Shown here piece by piece: positions 1 through 8,754 of a stretch of DNA of 64,000 nucleotides. The DNA comes from Burkholderia sp. HI2500. Lineage in GTDB: Bacteria > Pseudomonadota > Gammaproteobacteria > Burkholderiales > Burkholderiaceae. The notes under the pieces were generated by a model that saw only the letters and a list, made by a program, of their open reading frames with translations, had not been told where the DNA came from and did not search any database. The translations under genes were made by a program, and so were the position numbers. The stretch spans positions 2,728,001 through 2,792,000 of the forward strand of contig NZ_NKFL01000006.1 of the NCBI RefSeq assembly GCF_002223055.1. Direction: 5' to 3'. Positions within the stretch are counted from its first letter, which is position 1. The number at the start of each line of letters is the position of its first letter.

Positions 1-1
1 C

Positions 2-256
2 AACCCGAAGGCCTGGATGATGGTGCTGACCGCCGCGACGACGGTCCGCCTGTCCGCCGACTACGGGATGAACGCCGCCTGGATGGCCGTCGTGTTCATC
101 CTGATCGGTTTCCCGTGCATCTGCCTGTGGGCCGCTTTCGGCCTCGGCCTGCGCCGCTTCCTGTCGAACCCCCGCGCGCTGCGCCTGTTCAACATGACGA
201 TGGCCGTGCTGCTGATCCTGTCGCTGTATCCGCTGATCGCGCACCTGCTGGCGTAG
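2..256 (+). CDS. LysE/RhtB-family exporter, C-terminal part (cut by window edge)
   Basis: Only the last 84 codons are present; the frame is open from base 2 and begins N-P-K-A-W, the conserved NPKAW-type motif in the middle of LysE/RhtB amino-acid exporters. After it come two hydrophobic stretches with short polar loops, as expected for the last membrane segments of this about 205-residue inner-membrane family. These proteins export amino acids or homoserine lactones; the substrate cannot be told from the fragment. The family call is secure, the specific function is not. Confidence 0.85.
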   Translation, partial: NPKAWMMVLTAATTVRLSADYGMNAAWMAVVFILIGFPCICLWAAFGLGLRRFLSNPRALRLFNMTMAVLLILSLYPLIAHLLA

Positions 257-366
257 TGAGCACTCACCGCGCGCCCGTTGAGATTCGCCCGATGCAGGCG
301 TACCCTTTTGTTACGGGCGCGCGCAGCCGTTTCGCCGGTTGCGCCGCTGCTGCCGGGAGAGTGCCG

Positions 367-615
367 ATGAAGCCATTGCTGAGGGCGGGCGAACACATCG
401 AGGGGATGCACTGGATCGCCGAGTATCGCCCGCTCACGCACGAGATTCGCGTGCTGCGCGAGGACATCGAGATCGGTATCTACAGCGCGCCGCCGACGAT
501 GTTCGGTGAAGAGGAAGACATGGGCGCCGCGAACCTCGCCGATCATCGCGGCCGGGAGGCCGCGCTGCGCGCATATCTGCGCAACTTCGTGCGGGAACAC
601 GACACGGAAGAATAG
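367..615 (+). CDS. Small hypothetical protein (82 aa)
   Basis: An acidic, soluble protein of 82 residues that I do not recognise. The frame is open further upstream, but the ATG at 367 is preceded by a GGGAGA ribosome-binding site about 6 bases away, so I chose it. It holds no signal peptide or membrane segment. It sits alone after the exporter gene and converges on the pcaK-like gene. Codon use matches the neighbours, which supports a real gene. Confidence 0.6.
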   Translation: MKPLLRAGEHIEGMHWIAEYRPLTHEIRVLREDIEIGIYSAPPTMFGEEEDMGAANLADHRGREAALRAYLRNFVREHDTEE

Positions 616-631
616 CCGGCGGCCCGCCGGC
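615..631. terminator. GC hairpin between convergent genes
   Basis: GCCGGCGG and CCGCCGGC form perfect 8-base arms around one base, overlapping the stop codon of the 82-aa gene and lying between converging genes. No U-tract follows on either strand, so intrinsic termination is doubtful; it may only block 3' exonucleases. Confidence 0.3.
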
Positions 632-674
632 CGCCGTATCAGGGGCCGGCGCATCGCACCGGCCCGCGCTTCGC

Positions 675-2033
675 TCAATGCCCGAGCGATTCGATCTTGC
701 CTGCCGGCTGCGTCACGCCATGCGGCCGCGCCATCTGCTTGATCAGCAGCGCGACACATGCGAGCAAACCCGCGACGGCGATCGTCGCGAACACGCCCGC
801 GAACGAGAAATGCCGGCGCGTCAGCTCGGCGACGAGGAACGATCCCGCAATCCCGCCGAAGCGGCCGACACCGAGCATCCATGCAACACCCGTGCCGCGC
901 CCTTCGGTCGGATAGAACGCGGCGGCGAGCGCCGGCATCGACGATTGCGCGGTATTCATCAGCACGCCGGCGACGAACACGACCAGCACGAGCAGCCCGA
1001 CGTTACCCGCCGCCTGCCCGATCGCATAGACGCTCACCGCCGTCAGCGCGTAGCACACGGCAATCACACGGTTCGCGTTGAAGCGGTCCATCAGCACGCC
1101 GCACAGCACCGCGCCGACGCCGCCGAGCGGGAACAGCGCGGAGATCAGCGTCGCGCTCTTCGGCGTCAGGCCGGCATCCTTCAGCAGGATCGGCATCCAG
1201 TTGATCGACGCGTAGAAGATCACGAGCCCCATGAAGTATGCGAGCCACAGCATCACCGAGCCGACGATGTACGAGCGCGACAGCACGACGCCGAGGCCCT
1301 TGCTGCCGGTCTGCGGCGCGGCTTCGGTCAGCGCGAACGAGCCGGCGTTCAGCGCATCGCGCGAGATGCGCGCGAGCGTCGCGCGAACCTTGTCGACGGC
1401 GTGGTTGTTGGCGACCATGAAGCGCACCGATTCCGGCATCTTCAGCAGCAACAGCACGCCGAGCAGCAGCGGCGTCACGCCGCCGAGGATCAGCACGCTG
1501 CGCCAGCCGAAATGCGGGATCATCCATGCGGCGAGGAATCCGCCGAACGCGGCGCCGAGCGGGAAGCCGCAGAACATCAGGTTGATCACGGTCGCACGGC
1601 GCTTGTCCGGGCAGAACTCGCCCATCATCGTGACCGCGTTCGGCATCGCCGCGCCGAGCCCGACGCCGGTGATGAAACGCAGGATCGTCAGGTGTCCGAT
1701 CGTCGTCGAGAAGGCGGACATCAGGCATGCGACGCCGAACAGGAACACCGAGCCGAGCAGCAGCGAGCGGCGCCCGAGCTTGTCGGACAGCGGGCCCGAC
1801 ACGAGCGCGCCGCACGCGAGGCCGAACAGCGCGGCGCTCAGCACCGGTGCGAGATCAGGTTTGGTGAGGTTCCATTCGCCGAGCAGCGACGGCGCGATGA
1901 AGCCGATCGCAGCCGTATCGAAGCCGTCGAGCAGCACGATCACGAAACACATGAGGAATACGAGCCATTGAAAACCGCCGAACGGCTGCTCGTTGATGAA
2001 GGTCTGGACATCGACCACGGGTGCGCGATTCAT
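675..2033 (-). CDS. pcaK: Aromatic acid:H+ symporter, MFS (PcaK-like)
   Basis: A 452-residue major facilitator of the aromatic acid:H+ symporter type, predicted to import 4-hydroxybenzoate or protocatechuate across the inner membrane. Visible marks are the first membrane segment ending in LLDGFDTAAIGF (the D-G-[FY]-D signature of the family), the loop 2-3 motif G-x-L-x-D-K-x-G-R-R, and about twelve hydrophobic segments. The start at 2033 has an AGGAG site just upstream; a longer in-frame extension reads as low-complexity and is discarded. It lies 183 bases beyond pcaC on the same strand, so it probably belongs to the pca regulon. BenK- or MhpT-like substrates cannot be excluded. Confidence 0.85.
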   Translation of the reverse strand: MNRAPVVDVQTFINEQPFGGFQWLVFLMCFVIVLLDGFDTAAIGFIAPSLLGEWNLTKPDLAPVLSAALFGLACGALVSGPLSDKLGRRSLLLGSVFLFGVACLMSAFSTTIGHLTILRFITGVGLGAAMPNAVTMMGEFCPDKRRATVINLMFCGFPLGAAFGGFLAAWMIPHFGWRSVLILGGVTPLLLGVLLLLKMPESVRFMVANNHAVDKVRATLARISRDALNAGSFALTEAAPQTGSKGLGVVLSRSYIVGSVMLWLAYFMGLVIFYASINWMPILLKDAGLTPKSATLISALFPLGGVGAVLCGVLMDRFNANRVIAVCYALTAVSVYAIGQAAGNVGLLVLVVFVAGVLMNTAQSSMPALAAAFYPTEGRGTGVAWMLGVGRFGGIAGSFLVAELTRRHFSFAGVFATIAVAGLLACVALLIKQMARPHGVTQPAGKIESLGH

Positions 2034-2216
2034 CGCGAGTCTCCTGATATATATAAGCGACGCGGCCTCGGAACCACGTCTTGCCTTTGTTCGCGCACCG
2101 GCATCCGGTGCGCCGCGCGCCGATGCTCTGCCGGCGCGTTCATTCATCGCCGAAGCCTGCGAACCATCCGCAGGCCTCGGCTCAACATCGGACTACAGGT
2201 ACTTAACCGGCCGCAC

Positions 2217-2603
2217 CTAGGCGGCCCCATCCTGCTCCTTGAAGATCTTGTCCGCGAGATGAAACGCGGAATTCGCCGCCGGCACGCCGCAATAGATCGC
2301 GGTCTGCAGCAGCACTTCCTTGATCTCGTCACGCGTCACGCCGTTGTTGCGCGCGGCGCGCAGGTGCAGCGCCAGTTCCTCGCCGCGGTTCAGCGCCACC
2401 ATCATCGCGATGGTCAGCAGGCTGCGCGTATGGCGCGGCAGGCCGTCGCGCGTCCAGATCTCGCCCCACGCATAGCGCGTGATCAGGTTCTGGAATTCGT
2501 CGGTCACCTCGGTGCGGTTCTCGAGCGAACGGTCGACGTGCGCGTCGCCGAGCACCGCGCGACGCACCTTCATCCCTGCTTCATAACGTTCCTGGTCATC
2601 CAT
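2217..2603 (-). CDS. pcaC: 4-carboxymuconolactone decarboxylase
   Basis: This 128-residue protein decarboxylates 4-carboxymuconolactone to 3-oxoadipate enol-lactone in the protocatechuate branch of the beta-ketoadipate pathway. It has the small all-helical carboxymuconolactone decarboxylase fold, with the family patterns around L-I-T-R-Y-A-W-G-E-I-W and E-L-A-L-H-x-R-A-A-x-N-N-G. Length equals that of stand-alone PcaC. It starts 10 bases after the pcaD stop, so the two are co-transcribed. It is not fused to PcaD as in some actinobacteria. Confidence 0.95.
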   Translation of the reverse strand: MDDQERYEAGMKVRRAVLGDAHVDRSLENRTEVTDEFQNLITRYAWGEIWTRDGLPRHTRSLLTIAMMVALNRGEELALHLRAARNNGVTRDEIKEVLLQTAIYCGVPAANSAFHLADKIFKEQDGAA

Positions 2604-2613
2604 CGCCGGTGCC

Positions 2614-3399
2614 TCACGCGGTCAGGAAATCGAGCAGCGCGCGGTTGAAGCCGTCGGTGCACTCGATGTTCGAAATATGCGCGGCGTCGAATTCGACGTG
2701 CTGCGCACCCGGAATCGCGGCGGCCAGCGCGCGGCCCTGGTCGGGCGGCGTCGACATGTCCTTCGCGCCGGTCACGACGAGCACCGGCAGCGCGATGCCC
2801 TTCACCTCTTCGCGCAGGTCGGCTGCGTTCAGCGCGTCGCAGTTCGCCGCATAGCCGTCCTGGTCGGTATGCACGAAGGTGTCGCGGATCGCATCGAACA
2901 GGCGCGGCTCGCGTTCGACGAACGCGTCGGTGAACCAGCGCGGCAGCACAGCGTCGGCGAGCGCGGTCATCCCTTCGGCACGTGCCTTCTGCGCCCGCGG
3001 CGCCCACACTTCCGGCGAGCCGATCTTCGCGGCGGTGTTCGACAGCACCGCGCGAATGATGCGCGACGGGAAGCGTGCGGCCAGCGCCGCGCCCGTCAGC
3101 CCGCCCATCGAGATCCCGCAGAAATGCGCGCGGGCGATGCCGACGTGGTCGAGCAGGCCGATCACGTCGCCGGCGAGCTGCTCGATCGTGTACGAACCGG
3201 CCGGCGCATCGGAATGGCCGTGGCCGCGCGTGTCGTAGCGCAGGATGTTGAAGTGCTGCGTGAGCGGGCGGATCTGCGGCGCCCACATCTGCAGTTCGGC
3301 GCCGAGCGAGTTCGAGAAGACGAGCCACGGCGCGTCGTCGCGCGCCGCACGGTCGATCCGGTAATGCAGTTTCACGCCGTTGACAGTGGCGAAAGGCAT
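2614..3399 (-). CDS. pcaD: 3-oxoadipate enol-lactonase
   Basis: A 261-residue alpha/beta hydrolase that opens 3-oxoadipate enol-lactone to 3-oxoadipate. The nucleophile elbow reads G-I-S-M-G-G (Ser near residue 95), the acid is in the V-V-T-G-A-K-D strand and the late His in the D-A-A-H-I-S-N segment, giving a complete triad. Its ATG overlaps the stop of pcaB by one base (TGATG on the minus strand), which indicates translational coupling. Gene order pcaB-D-C on one strand supports the assignment. Confidence 0.95.
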   Translation of the reverse strand: MPFATVNGVKLHYRIDRAARDDAPWLVFSNSLGAELQMWAPQIRPLTQHFNILRYDTRGHGHSDAPAGSYTIEQLAGDVIGLLDHVGIARAHFCGISMGGLTGAALAARFPSRIIRAVLSNTAAKIGSPEVWAPRAQKARAEGMTALADAVLPRWFTDAFVEREPRLFDAIRDTFVHTDQDGYAANCDALNAADLREEVKGIALPVLVVTGAKDMSTPPDQGRALAAAIPGAQHVEFDAAHISNIECTDGFNRALLDFLTA

Positions 3400-4772
3400 C
3401 AATGTTCTCCTGGTGATTGCGCGCCCGCGTGCAGCGCGAGCACGGCGTCGACGTAGGCCTGCGCCTCGCCGACGTAATGAGCGGGATCGAGCAGCCGCGC
3501 GAGCGCGTCGCGCGACAGGTGGGCCGACACGGTCGCATCGGCGGCGAGCACGTCGAACAGCGTCGCGCCCGTGCGCACGGCTTCCTTCGACGCGTGTTCG
3601 ACGACGTGATGCGCGTCGAGCCGGCCGATCTTGTCGCCGAGCGCGAGCATCACCGCTTCGCCAAGGATCAGCCCGTGCGTCAGGTCGAGGTTCGCGGCCA
3701 GACGTTCGGTGTTCACGTCGAGGCCCGCGACGATCTGCGCGATCTGCGCCAGCGCGCCGCCGGTCAGGCGCGCGAGATCGGGCAAGGCATCCCATTCGGC
3801 CTGCCAGCCGCCGAGCGCGCGCTCGTGCTCCTGCACCATCCCCGCGAACACCGTCGCGACGAGGTTCGGCGCACGCACGGCAGCCGTCAGCACGGCTGCG
3901 CAGCCGACCGGGTTGCGCTTGTGCGGCATCGTCGACGAGCCGCCCTTGCCGCCGGCGGCCGGCTCGCCGAGCTCGCCGACTTCGGTCTGCATCTGCAGCG
4001 ACACGTCGCGCGCGATCTTGCCGAGCGTGCCCGTCAGCATCCCGAAGCAGGACGCGGCTTCCGCGATGCGGTCGCGCTGCGTGTGCCACGGCACGGCCGG
4101 CGCCGCGAGCTTCAGGTCGGCCGCCAGCGCGGCCGTGACGCCGGCCGCGTGCTCGCGCAGGCTCGCGAGCGTGCCGGCCGCGCCGCCGAACTGCAGCACG
4201 AGCGCACGCTCGCGCAATTCGGTGAAGCGCGCGCGATGGCGCAGCAGCGCATCGAGCCATTGCGCGAATTTCAGGCCGAGCGTGATCGGCAGCGCCTGCT
4301 GCAGCCACGTGCGGCCGATCATCGGCGTCGCGCGATGCGTGCGCGCGAGCGCCGCGAGCGATGCACATGCGTCGTCGAGCATCGGTTCGAGCACGTCGAG
4401 CGTGTCGCGCAACTGCAGCACGGTGGCGGTATCGATGATGTCCTGGCTCGTCGCGCCCCAGTGCACGAACTTCGCGGCCTCGGGGTCGTCGGCCTTCACC
4501 TGCGCGGTGAGCTGCTTGACGAGCGGAATCGCGAGATTGCCGCCGAGCGCCGCGCCGTGCGCGAGCGCGTCGGCGTCGAGCCGGCTCGCATCGCACGCGC
4601 GTTCGATCGGCGCGACCGCGGCGGCGGGAATCACCTGCTGCGCGGCGAGCGCACGCGCGAGCGCGGCCTCGACGTCGAGCATCCGCTGGATCGTCGCGCG
4701 GGGCGACCAGATCCGGTTGAGCGGCTCGGTGCCGCAGATGAGGGAGGTCAGGCGGGCGCTGTCTTCGAGCAT
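3399..4772 (-). CDS. pcaB: 3-carboxy-cis,cis-muconate cycloisomerase
   Basis: A 457-residue member of the fumarase/aspartase superfamily that lactonises 3-carboxy-cis,cis-muconate to 4-carboxymuconolactone. The superfamily signature appears as G-S-S-T-M-P-H-K-R-N-P, and W-G-A-T-S-Q-D precedes it at the usual distance. I chose the ATG at 4772 (M-L-E-D-S-A-R) because the longer frame has no family similarity. The length is close to that of Pseudomonas PcaB. It is 88 bases downstream of pcaJ and runs into pcaD by a TGATG overlap. Confidence 0.95.
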   Translation of the reverse strand: MLEDSARLTSLICGTEPLNRIWSPRATIQRMLDVEAALARALAAQQVIPAAAVAPIERACDASRLDADALAHGAALGGNLAIPLVKQLTAQVKADDPEAAKFVHWGATSQDIIDTATVLQLRDTLDVLEPMLDDACASLAALARTHRATPMIGRTWLQQALPITLGLKFAQWLDALLRHRARFTELRERALVLQFGGAAGTLASLREHAAGVTAALAADLKLAAPAVPWHTQRDRIAEAASCFGMLTGTLGKIARDVSLQMQTEVGELGEPAAGGKGGSSTMPHKRNPVGCAAVLTAAVRAPNLVATVFAGMVQEHERALGGWQAEWDALPDLARLTGGALAQIAQIVAGLDVNTERLAANLDLTHGLILGEAVMLALGDKIGRLDAHHVVEHASKEAVRTGATLFDVLAADATVSAHLSRDALARLLDPAHYVGEAQAYVDAVLALHAGAQSPGEH

Positions 4773-4860
4773 GGCATCAGATTGGGGAAACGGCGTGCGC
4801 CTATTGTCCACCCAAGCGTGCCGGCCTGCGCGCAAGCGCACGCGCCGGCACGCTCGGGGT

Positions 4861-5517
4861 TCAGGCAGCGGCCTTTTGCGTCGCGTCGATCAGCGGCACG
4901 CCGGTCAGCTTCTGCAGTTCGTCGAACGACAGGTCGGTGAAGATCTCGCTCACCGCGAGGCCGTCGGCCGTCACGTCGAGCACGGCGAGATCCGTATAGA
5001 TGCGGCTCACGCACTGCACGCCGGTGACCGGATACGAGCATTGCGCGACGATCTTGCTCTCGCCCTGCTTCGTCAGGTGCTCCATCATCACGAATACCTG
5101 CTTCGCGCCGATCGCGAGATCCATCGCGCCGCCGACCGCCGGAATCGCATCGGGCGCACCCGTATGCCAGTTCGCGAGGTCGCCGGTCGCGGATACCTGG
5201 AACGCGCCGAGCACGCAGTAATCGAGGTGGCCGCCGCGCATCATCGCGAACGAATCCGCGTGGTGGAAATACGCGCCGCCGGTGAGCAGCGTGACGTGCT
5301 GCTTGCCGGCATTGATCAGTTCGTCGTCTTCCTCGCCGGGCGCGGGCGCGGGGCCCATGCCGAGCAGCCCGTTCTCGCTGTGGAGGAAGATTTCCTTGCT
5401 CGGATCGAGGTGGTTCGCCACCAGCGTCGGCACGCCGATGCCGAGGTTCACGTACGCGCCTTCGGGAATGTCCTGGGCGACGCGCTTGGCCATTTCATCG
5501 CGGGTCAGTCGTTTCAT
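4861..5517 (-). CDS. pcaJ: 3-oxoadipate CoA-transferase subunit B
   Basis: The 218-residue beta subunit of succinyl-CoA:3-oxoadipate CoA-transferase. It carries the S-E-N-G-L-L-G motif, whose Glu is the residue that forms the covalent CoA thioester in this family, and the N-L-G-I-G-x-P-T segment near the start. Acting with PcaI it activates 3-oxoadipate using succinyl-CoA. The start is the ATG at 5517 rather than the upstream in-frame codon, because M-K-R-L-T-R-D is the usual family start. It follows pcaI by 11 bases. Confidence 0.95.
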   Translation of the reverse strand: MKRLTRDEMAKRVAQDIPEGAYVNLGIGVPTLVANHLDPSKEIFLHSENGLLGMGPAPAPGEEDDELINAGKQHVTLLTGGAYFHHADSFAMMRGGHLDYCVLGAFQVSATGDLANWHTGAPDAIPAVGGAMDLAIGAKQVFVMMEHLTKQGESKIVAQCSYPVTGVQCVSRIYTDLAVLDVTADGLAVSEIFTDLSFDELQKLTGVPLIDATQKAAA

Positions 5518-5528
5518 GTCGGGTCTCC

Positions 5529-6242
5529 TCAAGCGGCTTGCGATGCGTGTTCGGCGGCCAGCTCGGCCGCGTGCGCGGCCTGCGGCACCTCGACGATGCG
5601 CTGGACGAAAATGCCCGGCGTCACGATGTGTTCCGGGTTCAGCGCGCCAAGCGGCACGACTTCCGACACCTGCACGATCGCGACCTTCGCGGCGCTGGCC
5701 ATGATCGGCCCGAAGTTGCGTGCCGTCTTGCGATAGACGAGATTGCCCCAGCGGTCGCCCTTGTATGCCTTCACGAGCGCGAAATCGGCGTGGATCGGCG
5801 TCTCGAACACATACGGCTTGCCGTCGATCACGCGCGTTTCCTTGCCTTCCGCGAGCTTGGTGCCGTAGCCGGTCGGCGTGAAGAAGCCGCCGATGCCGGC
5901 GCCCGCCGCGCGGATGCGCTCCGCGAGGTTGCCCTGCGGCACGAGCTCCAGCTCGATCTCGCCGGCGCGGTACAGCCCGTCGAATATCTGCGAGTCGCTC
6001 TGGCGCGGGAACGAGCAGATGATCTTGCGCACCTGCTTCGCCTTCAGCAGCGCCGCGAGGCCGGTCTCGCCGTTACCCGCGTTGTTGTTGACGATCGTCA
6101 GGTCGCGCGCGCCCTGTTCGATCAGCGCGTCGATCAGCTCGGACGGCATGCCTGCCGTGCCGAAGCCGCCGATCATGATTGTCGCGCCGTCGTGGATGTC
6201 GGCCACCGCCGACTGAAGCGATTCGAAAATCTTGTTGACCAT
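5529..6242 (-). CDS. pcaI: 3-oxoadipate CoA-transferase subunit A
   Basis: The 237-residue alpha subunit of 3-oxoadipate CoA-transferase, first gene of a probable pcaIJ-BDC-K transcription unit. The glycine-rich G-G-F-G-T-A-G-M-P motif near residue 25 is typical of class I CoA-transferase alpha subunits, followed by N-N-N-A-G-N. An AGGAAGAG site precedes the ATG. Two IclR-type palindromes about 100 bases upstream are candidates for induction by the pathway intermediate 3-oxoadipate. No IclR gene is present in the window, so the regulator must be elsewhere. Confidence 0.95.
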   Translation of the reverse strand: MVNKIFESLQSAVADIHDGATIMIGGFGTAGMPSELIDALIEQGARDLTIVNNNAGNGETGLAALLKAKQVRKIICSFPRQSDSQIFDGLYRAGEIELELVPQGNLAERIRAAGAGIGGFFTPTGYGTKLAEGKETRVIDGKPYVFETPIHADFALVKAYKGDRWGNLVYRKTARNFGPIMASAAKVAIVQVSEVVPLGALNPEHIVTPGIFVQRIVEVPQAAHAAELAAEHASQAA

Positions 6243-6340
6243 GTCTCTTCCTGATACGAACCCGCGGCTCGATGCGCGGCCTGTCGAGGGGACACGCGCG
6301 TGCCGCGTGCCGCGCCGGGGCCGATGTCGATCCCGGTTTT

Positions 6341-6374
6341 GTTCGTTATTCGAACCTAGATTCGATTAGCGAAC
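6341..6374. promoter_or_regulatory. Tandem IclR/PcaR-type operators upstream of pcaI
   Basis: Two 15-base imperfect palindromes, GTTCGTTATTCGAAC (6341-6355) and ATTCGATTAGCGAAC (6360-6374), lie in the pcaI leader with start points 19 bases apart. Their form and spacing resemble the operators of the IclR-family activators PcaR/PcaU known from pseudomonads and Acinetobacter. That resemblance is from memory of the family; binding is inferred. Confidence 0.55.
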
Positions 6375-6384
6375 GATGGGCCGA

Positions 6385-7617
6385 TCATAGAGTCGCGCAC
6401 AGCGCGTTGTCAAGGCGGGTTGCCTCGGGGGGCGCTGCGTCGTCGAACGGCAAGCCGACGTAGTTTTCGGCGAGCGCCTGCGCGGCGGCCCGCGAGCGCG
6501 TCACGTATTTCAGCTCGGCAAACTTCAGGCGATTGACGAACGGCGAGTCTTCAGGCGACGAATGCAGCATGTTCGTCATGAAGTACGAGAAGTGCTCGGC
6601 GCGCCACACGCGCTCGAGGCAGGTCGCGGAATACGTGTCGAGCAGCGTCGCGTCGCCGTGGCGGTAGCGCGCGCCGAGCGCGCGGGACAGCGCGCGGACG
6701 TCGGCCACCGCCAGGTTCATCCCCTTCGCGCCGGTCGGCGGCACGATATGCGCGGCGTCGCCGGCGAGGAACAGGCGCCCGTGCTGCATCGTCTCGGACA
6801 CGAAGCTGCGCATCGGCGTCACGCTTTTCTGCGTGATCCGGCCCTCGGTCGGCGTCCAGCCCGTGTCGTTCGAGAAGCGCGTGTGCAATTCGTCCCAGAT
6901 CCGCGTGTCGGACCATTCGGTGAGATCTTCGTCGGGCTTGCACTGCAGGTACAGGCGCGTGACCGTCGGCGAGCGCATCGAGAACAGCGCGAAACCATTG
7001 TCGTGATGCGCGTAGACGAGTTCGTCGAGCGACGGCGCCGCGTCGGCAAGGATGCCGAGCCACGCGAACGGATAGACGCGCTCGAACGTGTTCAGCCGCT
7101 CGGCCGGAATCGTCTGGCGCGCGATGCCGTGGAAGCCGTCGCAGCCGGCGATGTAGTCGCAGTCGATGCGGTCTTCGCGGCCGTCGGCATGCTTGAACGT
7201 GACGAACGGCTGCTCGCCCTCGACGTCGTGCAGCGCGACGTCGCTTACCTCGAAGTGCATCGCGTGGCCATGCTCGACGCCGGCCGCGATCAGGTCGCGT
7301 ACCACTTCGTGCTGGCTGTAGACGGTGATCGCGCGCCCGCCGGTCAGCTCGGAGAGGTCGATGCGATGGCGCTGCCCCGAGAACAGCAGTTCGATGCCGT
7401 GGTGTTCGAGCCCTTCGCGGCGCATCCGGTCGCCGAGGCCGGCTTCGTTCAGCGTGTCGACCGTGCCCTGCTCCAGCACGCCGGCACGGATGCGGTTCTC
7501 GCAATATTCGCGCGAACGCGCTTCGACGAGGATGGAATCGACGCCTTGCAGGCGCAGCAGATGGGAAAGCAAAAGGCCGGACGGACCGGCGCCGATGATG
7601 GCGACTTGGGTGCGCAT
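6385..7617 (-). CDS. pobA: 4-hydroxybenzoate 3-monooxygenase
   Basis: A 410-residue class A flavoprotein monooxygenase that hydroxylates 4-hydroxybenzoate to protocatechuate with NADPH and O2. The FAD dinucleotide-binding motif G-A-G-P-S-G is at the N-terminus, the D-G motif occurs as G-C-D-G-F-H-G, and the second FAD motif as A-G-D-A-A-H-I-V-P-P. It is slightly longer than the about 394-residue Pseudomonas enzyme, with the excess at the C-terminus. The ATG at 7617 has a GGAGAC site nearby. It feeds the pca genes next door and is divergent from a LysR-type gene. Confidence 0.95.
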   Translation of the reverse strand: MRTQVAIIGAGPSGLLLSHLLRLQGVDSILVEARSREYCENRIRAGVLEQGTVDTLNEAGLGDRMRREGLEHHGIELLFSGQRHRIDLSELTGGRAITVYSQHEVVRDLIAAGVEHGHAMHFEVSDVALHDVEGEQPFVTFKHADGREDRIDCDYIAGCDGFHGIARQTIPAERLNTFERVYPFAWLGILADAAPSLDELVYAHHDNGFALFSMRSPTVTRLYLQCKPDEDLTEWSDTRIWDELHTRFSNDTGWTPTEGRITQKSVTPMRSFVSETMQHGRLFLAGDAAHIVPPTGAKGMNLAVADVRALSRALGARYRHGDATLLDTYSATCLERVWRAEHFSYFMTNMLHSSPEDSPFVNRLKFAELKYVTRSRAAAQALAENYVGLPFDDAAPPEATRLDNALCATL

Positions 7618-7637
7618 TGTTCGTCTCCTGAACATTG

Positions 7638-7653
7638 GTTCGAGTAATGGAAC
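7638..7653. promoter_or_regulatory. Palindrome in the pobA leader
   Basis: GTTCGAGTAATGGAAC has GTTC/GAAC arms and resembles the two palindromes upstream of pcaI. It lies about 20 bases before the pobA start codon, so it could be an operator; it could also be chance. Confidence 0.3.
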
Positions 7654-7733
7654 ACATTTGAGCGCTTTCCCGACTATGCGGCAACGCGATTCAGGAGATA
7701 TGTTGTATACGTTTTGACGATACTGTTCCGGCG

Positions 7734-8660
7734 ATGGATGCGCTCGATCTGAACCTCATTCCCTACCTCGTCGCGCTCGACGACACGCGCAACGTGAGTC
7801 GCGCGGGCGACCTGCTCGGCGTCAGCCAGCCGCGCGTGAGCACGGCGCTCGGCCGCCTGCGCGAGTACTTCGGCGATCCGCTGTTCGTGCGCACGTCGCG
7901 CGGGATGGAGCCGACGCCGCGCGCGCTCGCGCTGCTGCCGGCCGCCCGCGACGCGCTCGCGCAGATCGAGCGCGGCCTCGTCGCGCCGCACGACTTCGAC
8001 CCGGCCGCGAGCACGCATACGTTCTCGATCGCGCTGTCGGACGTCGGCGAGATCGTGTTCCTGCCGAAGCTGCTGCAGGCGTTCGCGACACGCGCGCCGC
8101 ACGCGAACCTGCGCTCGGTCTCGCTCGCGCACGACGAAGTCGGGCGTGGGCTCGAAGCCGGTTCGATCGATCTCGCGGTAGGCTACTTCCCGGATCTCGA
8201 CGGCAACAACTTCTTCCAACAGCGCTTGTTCACGCACCGGTTCGTGTGCCTGATGCGGCGCGGCCATCCGTTCGAGCAGGCGCCGCCGTTCACGGTCGAG
8301 CAGTTCCTCACGTGCGGGCACGCGGTGGTGCGCGCCGAAGGCCGCAGCCAGGAAGTGCTCGAGAAATATCTCGCGAAGCAGCGCATGCAGCGCCGCGCAG
8401 TGCTCGAGACGCCACACTTCATGAGCCTGCCGTTCATCCTGAGCCGCACCGACCTGATCGCGACGGTGCCGCATGCGATCGGCTACGCGTACGCGGCCGA
8501 GCACGCGTTCATCGTGCCGGTCGAACCACCGCTGGCCCTGCCGCGCTTCGACCTGAAGCAGCACTGGCATCGCAAATATCACAACGATCCTCGCACCGCG
8601 TGGCTGCGCGGCGTCGTCGCGTCGCTGTTCAACGACGAGCAGGACGAATGGCCGAAGTGA
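7734..8660 (+). CDS. LysR-family regulator, divergent from pobA
   Basis: A 308-residue LysR-type regulator. An N-terminal winged helix-turn-helix (about residues 5-65, with N-V-S-R-A-G-D-L-L-G-V-S-Q-P-R-V-S) precedes a type 2 periplasmic-binding-like effector domain. It shares a 116-base divergent promoter region with pobA, the classic arrangement for a LysR activator of its neighbour, so it probably senses 4-hydroxybenzoate and controls pobA. A name such as PobR is an inference from position, since pobA regulators in other genera belong to AraC or IclR families. Confidence 0.85.
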   Translation: MDALDLNLIPYLVALDDTRNVSRAGDLLGVSQPRVSTALGRLREYFGDPLFVRTSRGMEPTPRALALLPAARDALAQIERGLVAPHDFDPAASTHTFSIALSDVGEIVFLPKLLQAFATRAPHANLRSVSLAHDEVGRGLEAGSIDLAVGYFPDLDGNNFFQQRLFTHRFVCLMRRGHPFEQAPPFTVEQFLTCGHAVVRAEGRSQEVLEKYLAKQRMQRRAVLETPHFMSLPFILSRTDLIATVPHAIGYAYAAEHAFIVPVEPPLALPRFDLKQHWHRKYHNDPRTAWLRGVVASLFNDEQDEWPK

Positions 8661-8754
8661 AGTGAGTGCCGGGCCGCACACGCGCCCCGCGAAAGCATGA
8701 AACAATGCCCGGATTCCGCGCCGCCCCGGCGGCGGCATTCGATGGAGCAAATAG

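Noticed and set aside
678..2648. 656-codon open frame on the plus strand across pcaK and pcaC
   Set aside because: Arg/His/Gln/Ala-rich translation without domains; it mirrors the codon bias of the real genes on the other strand.
2614..4596. 660-codon minus-strand frame covering pcaD and part of pcaB
   Set aside because: Only its last 261 codons are real (pcaD); the part over pcaB is out of frame with it and Arg/Ala-rich.
3631..5736. 701-codon plus-strand frame over pcaB and pcaJ
   Set aside because: Ser/Arg/Ala-rich shadow with no recognisable fold and no start site.
7734..8660. Naming the LysR gene pobR or pcaQ
   Set aside because: Position fits, but regulators of that name belong to other families or control other genes; the sequence alone does not decide.
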